Assembly: GCF_002812805.1 (NCBI RefSeq)
Contig: NZ_NMUM01000044.1
Location: 248,001-312,000, forward strand
DNA: 64,000 bases
DNA from: Microbacterium lacus
Lineage (GTDB): Bacteria > Actinomycetota > Actinomycetes > Actinomycetales > Microbacteriaceae
Direction of reading: 5' to 3'
Part shown: in pieces, positions 60,844 through 64,000 of the stretch
Position numbering within the stretch: position 1 is the first letter of the stretch
Layout of the letters: each line of letters opens with the position of its first letter
The notes under the pieces: model-generated
Told to the model about the DNA's origin: nothing
Database searches by the model: none
What the model saw: only the letters and a program-made list of their open reading frames with translations
Program-made: the position numbers and the translations under genes

Positions 60844-61629
60844 ATGGACGAGGGCGAAGCGGATGCCTCGGCATCCGGCACGTTCGTGCAGTCGTTCGCT
60901 CGCGGGCTCGGGGTGATCCGCGCGTTCGATGCGGAGCACCCGGAACTCTCGCTCAGTGAAGTCGCCCGTCGTGCCGAGCTCACCCGCGCCGCGGCCCGGA
61001 GGTTTCTGCTCACGCTCGAGACGCTCGGCTACGTCCGCAGTGACGGTCGGTCGTTCGCCCTGACGCCGCGCGTGCTGGAGCTCGGCTTCAGCTACCTCTC
61101 GGCGCTGTCGCTTCCCGAGGTCGTGCAGCCGCACCTCGAGCGGCTCTCGCGTGAGGTCGACGAGAGCGTCTCGGCGGGCGTTCTGGACGGCACCGACATC
61201 GTCTACGTCGCCCGAGTACCGACGCGGCGGATCATGAGCGTCCGCATCACGATCGGCACGCGCTTCCCGGCCTACGCGACGAGCATCGGCCGGGCTCTCC
61301 TCGCCGGATTGCCGGATGCCGCGGTGGACGCTGTGCTCGAGGCGTCCGATCTGCGGGCCTTCACGGATCACACGTTGGCCGACCGCGGGTCCATCAGGTA
61401 CGAGCTCGTGCGCGTGCGCGAGCAGGGCTGGGCGTTCGTCGACGGTGAGCTCGAGTCGGGGCTCCGCTCGATCGCCGTGCCCCTGCACGATCGGGACGGC
61501 GCGGTGACCGCGGCTATCAACGTCTCGTCGAGCACGACCCGCGACAGTGCGGAGCACCAGATCGAGCGCTACGTTCCCGCGCTGCTGCGCACGGGTGCGG
61601 CGATCGACGCCGAGCTACGCCTCGTCTGA
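60844..61629 (+). CDS. pcaR: IclR-family pca regulator (PcaR type)
   Basis: The 261-residue IclR protein has helix-turn-helix LSLSEVARRAELTRAAARRFLLTLETLGYV and effector domain TRFPAYATSIGRALLAG...GSIRYELVRVREQGWAFVDGELESGLRSIAVPLHDRDG, closest in pattern to PcaR/PcaU/PobR members. ATG 60844 lies 4 bp after pcaF, so it is co-transcribed with pcaIJF and could autoregulate through the operator before pcaI. 3-oxoadipate or protocatechuate is the usual effector. Confidence 0.9.
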   Translation: MDEGEADASASGTFVQSFARGLGVIRAFDAEHPELSLSEVARRAELTRAAARRFLLTLETLGYVRSDGRSFALTPRVLELGFSYLSALSLPEVVQPHLERLSREVDESVSAGVLDGTDIVYVARVPTRRIMSVRITIGTRFPAYATSIGRALLAGLPDAAVDAVLEASDLRAFTDHTLADRGSIRYELVRVREQGWAFVDGELESGLRSIAVPLHDRDGAVTAAINVSSSTTRDSAEHQIERYVPALLRTGAAIDAELRLV

Positions 61630-61645
61630 CGCGCGCGCGGGCGGG

Positions 61646-63148
61646 TCAGCGCACGCCCTTCATCAGCTTCAGCACGGGCCGGACCGCCAGGACCATCCCG
61701 AGCCCGACCACGATGGCGATCGCACCCAGGATGGCGAAGTAGGGCGCCTCGTTGTTCACGTCGAAGAACTGCGTGAGCCATCCCGAGATCGCGGTACCGA
61801 GCGCGACCGACAGGAAGAACAGCGCCACCATCTGCGTGTGGAACATCTCGGGCGCGAGTTTCGTGCTGACCGAGAGCCCGATCGGCGAGAGCAGCAGCTC
61901 GGCGACGGTGAACACGAACAGGATGCCGACGATCGCGAGCAGCGGTGTGGAGTTCGCGCCCCCGCCCGAGAAGGGCAGGAAGAGCAGGAAGGCGACGCCC
62001 ATGATCGCGACGCCGAGGGCGAACTTGACCGGAGTGGAGGGCTGGCGGCGTCCGAGCTTCAACCAGAGGGCCGAGAAGACGCCCGACAGGATGATGATGA
62101 AGACGGGGTTGATCGACTGGACCCACGAGACCGGCATCTCCCAACCGAACAGGTTGCGATTGAGCTTCTCGTCCGAGTAGATCGTCAGGATGGTGAACTG
62201 CTGCTGGTACAGCGACCAGAAAGCCACGCTCGTGATCCACAGGGGGATGAACCCCACGACCCGCGAACGCTCGGTGGCCGTGATGCGCTTGCTGGACATG
62301 ATGACGACGAAGTAGGCGATCGTCGCGACGAGCGTCACGACGATGACGACGAGCGACAGGTTGTCGACCCGCACCACTCCGACCAGCACGGCGACGGCGA
62401 CGAGGGCGATCCCGGCGAGTGCCGCGCCGATCACGAGCGCCCGACGCGCGCGGGGGAGGGGGTTCGGCACCCGTCGCGCCTCGTCGGGCAGCTGCTTACG
62501 GCCGAAGGAATACTGGATCAGGCCGAACGCCATGCCCACGGCCGCGAGACCGAAGCCCCAGTGGAAACCGAGGGTGGTCTGCAGCAGTCCGGTGAGCAGC
62601 GGACCGAGGAACGCGCCGAGGTTGATGCCGAGGTAGAAGAGCGAGAAGCCCGAATCCCGGCGGGGGTCGTCGGCCGCGTAGAGCGTGCCGACGACGGAGG
62701 TCGCGTTCGCCTTCAGCCCGCCCGACCCGACGGCGACCAGCACGAGGCCCACCGCGACACCGGTGACACCGGGCAGCAGGGCGAGCGCGATGTGCCCGGC
62801 CATGATGACGATTGCGCTGTAGAACAGCACGCGCTCCGAGCCGAGCAGGCGGTCCGCGATCCATGCGCCGAGGATCGTGGAGAGGTACACCGCGCCGCCA
62901 TAGGCCCCGACGATCCCGGCGGCGATCGGCTGCGGGATGGCCAGGCCGCCCTCGGCGACCGAGTAGTACAGGTAGATCAGCAGGATTCCCTGCATGCCGT
63001 AGAAGCTGAAGCGCTCCCACATCTCGACGCCGAAGATGTGCGCGAGTTCCCAGGGCTGTCCGAAGAATCGGGTGTCGCGGCTGCCCGTCTGACGGGTGAC
63101 GGATGCTTCGCCGGTCTGCGTCGACCCGGAGCCGTGTTCGTCGGTCAT
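61646..63148 (-). CDS. POT/PTR-family proton-dependent oligopeptide transporter
   Basis: The 500-residue membrane protein has twelve to fourteen helices. The POT pattern is seen in ELAHIFGVEMWERFSFYGMQGILLIYL (the E-x-x-E-R-F-x-Y-Y region, with F-Y-G here) and FSLFYLGINLGAFLGPLLTG. It imports di- and tripeptides with protons. Probable leaderless start (TAATCT, 7 nt, ATG). Convergent with pcaR and unrelated to the aromatic region. Confidence 0.9.
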   Translation of the reverse strand: MTDEHGSGSTQTGEASVTRQTGSRDTRFFGQPWELAHIFGVEMWERFSFYGMQGILLIYLYYSVAEGGLAIPQPIAAGIVGAYGGAVYLSTILGAWIADRLLGSERVLFYSAIVIMAGHIALALLPGVTGVAVGLVLVAVGSGGLKANATSVVGTLYAADDPRRDSGFSLFYLGINLGAFLGPLLTGLLQTTLGFHWGFGLAAVGMAFGLIQYSFGRKQLPDEARRVPNPLPRARRALVIGAALAGIALVAVAVLVGVVRVDNLSLVVIVVTLVATIAYFVVIMSSKRITATERSRVVGFIPLWITSVAFWSLYQQQFTILTIYSDEKLNRNLFGWEMPVSWVQSINPVFIIILSGVFSALWLKLGRRQPSTPVKFALGVAIMGVAFLLFLPFSGGGANSTPLLAIVGILFVFTVAELLLSPIGLSVSTKLAPEMFHTQMVALFFLSVALGTAISGWLTQFFDVNNEAPYFAILGAIAIVVGLGMVLAVRPVLKLMKGVR

Positions 63149-63217
63149 GGGCGCCAGATTAGTAGCCCTCGTCCCCGGCGGGTCGATCGCCGCGCTCGCT
63201 GGCGATGAGCGCGGAGG

Positions 63218-64000
63218 TCAGCGTCCGTCGGGGATGGACGCGTGGTCGACGGGCGGCCCGTGGCGGGGGATCAGGAGCGACAGCACGAGCGCGATCACCG
63301 CGGCGCCGCCGGCGAGCAGGAAACTCGTCTGGAACGCCGCGGCCGTGGGAACCGCGACGCCCTCGTACGGCTGGGACATCGCCGCGAGCACGGCGCCGAG
63401 CACCGCGGCCGCTGTGCTCGTTCCCACCGAACGGAAAAGGGCGTTCAGGCCGTTCGATGCGCCGGTCTCGTTCGCGGGCACGGCGCGCATGATCAGCATC
63501 GGCATCCCGGCGAATCCGAGTCCGATGCCCACCCCGACGAGAATGTTGGCGAACAGGATGTGCCAGACCTCGCTCGAGAAGAAATACACGAACGCGTAGG
63601 CGATGACGAGTGCGATGGCGCCACCGGTCAGCAGGGCGCGCGGCCCGATCGTCCGCTCCAGTCGCCCGGCGAGGGGCGAGATCAACATCATCACGAGACC
63701 CGCGGGCATGACCACGAGGGCGGCGCCGATCAGCGAGAGCCCCAGGCCGGCGCCCGATCCGACGGGCAGTTCGAGCAGCTGCGGAAAGATGATGTTCGAT
63801 CCGAAGAGTGCGAAGCCCATGCCGATCGAGGCGAGGTTGGTCAACAAGACGGGGCGACGGGCGGCCACTCGCAGATCCAGGAGTGGCTCGGCGGCGCGCA
63901 GCTGGTACCAGCCCCACACGAGCAGCACGACGATACCGCCGAGCCCGCACCCGAGAGTCGGGGCACTCGTCCAGCCCCACTCGCTCCCCCGCGAGATGGC
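63218..64000 (-). CDS. MFS drug/H+ antiporter (DHA2 type), N-terminus beyond the window
   Basis: The frame is open from 63218 to the window edge (at least 260 residues) and enters as AISRGSEWGWTSAPTLG, the loop after helix 6 of 14-helix DHA2 exporters. ELPVGSGAGLGLSLIGAALVVMPAGLVMMLISPLAGRL and GLGFAGMPMLIMRAVP follow. The internal GTG at 63928 is not a true start. The first half of the protein lies outside the window. Confidence 0.85.
   Translation of the reverse strand, partial: AISRGSEWGWTSAPTLGCGLGGIVVLLVWGWYQLRAAEPLLDLRVAARRPVLLTNLASIGMGFALFGSNIIFPQLLELPVGSGAGLGLSLIGAALVVMPAGLVMMLISPLAGRLERTIGPRALLTGGAIALVIAYAFVYFFSSEVWHILFANILVGVGIGLGFAGMPMLIMRAVPANETGASNGLNALFRSVGTSTAAAVLGAVLAAMSQPYEGVAVPTAAAFQTSFLLAGGAAVIALVLSLLIPRHGPPVDHASIPDGR

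Overview
The window reads as chromosome of a high-GC Gram-positive actinobacterium, most likely a Microbacteriaceae member close to Microbacterium. This is inferred from very high G+C at third codon positions, many GTG starts, leaderless genes with TANNNT boxes 6-7 nt before the start, and the gene families present. No tRNA, rRNA, CRISPR array, phage or transposase was recognised.

Layout. 0-22.9 kb is ordinary chromosome: a type III polyketide synthase whose 3' end runs into an odd 14-bp tandem repeat of stop/start overlaps; a VOC protein; a glucose-6-phosphate dehydrogenase homologue divergent from a GH15 glycosidase; a GAF-histidine kinase; an ABC exporter next to a LiaS/DesK-type two-component system; exonuclease III; pyrE; an MntR-type regulator beside mntH with two palindromic operators; a SpoU methyltransferase; a MATE exporter; an M13 peptidase; and a beta-lactamase-fold protein without its catalytic residues.

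22.9-61.6 kb is an almost uninterrupted catabolic region for lignin-type aromatics. (1) 23.0-26.9 kb: a LigM/DesA-type tetrahydrofolate-dependent aryl O-demethylase with metF and purU, plus a MarR regulator. (2) 27.0-38.7 kb: an aldehyde dehydrogenase divergent from a ten-kilobase operon encoding a split transketolase, a zinc alcohol dehydrogenase, a ribose-type ABC importer (its ATPase gene cut by an amber codon at the Walker-B glutamate), an SDR, a tagatose-3-epimerase-like protein and a benzaldehyde/vanillin-type dehydrogenase. (3) 38.9-43.4 kb: an NMT1/SsuA-type ABC importer with two permeases and a PaaX-like regulator. (4) 43.5-49.2 kb: a CouLMNO-like CoA-dependent side-chain deacetylation set with an added acyl-CoA dehydrogenase and a divergent CouR-like MarR regulator. 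(5) 51.0-61.6 kb: pobA, pcaHGBDC and pcaIJF with three IclR regulators. The window ends with a POT-family transporter and a truncated MFS exporter.

How it fits together. Hydroxycinnamates and arylpropanoates would be shortened by group 4 to 4-hydroxybenzoate or vanillate. PobA hydroxylates the first and the LigM-type enzyme demethylates the second, both giving protocatechuate. PcaHGBDCIJF takes that to succinyl-CoA and acetyl-CoA. MetF and PurU regenerate tetrahydrofolate from the methyl group. The most unusual part is group 2. A transketolase donor has the form CH2OH-CO-CHOH-R; with R = aryl, the same genes would form a route from arylglycerols (for example guaiacylglycerol) to vanillin and on to vanillate. 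That assignment is inference, and to my knowledge such a pathway has not been described.
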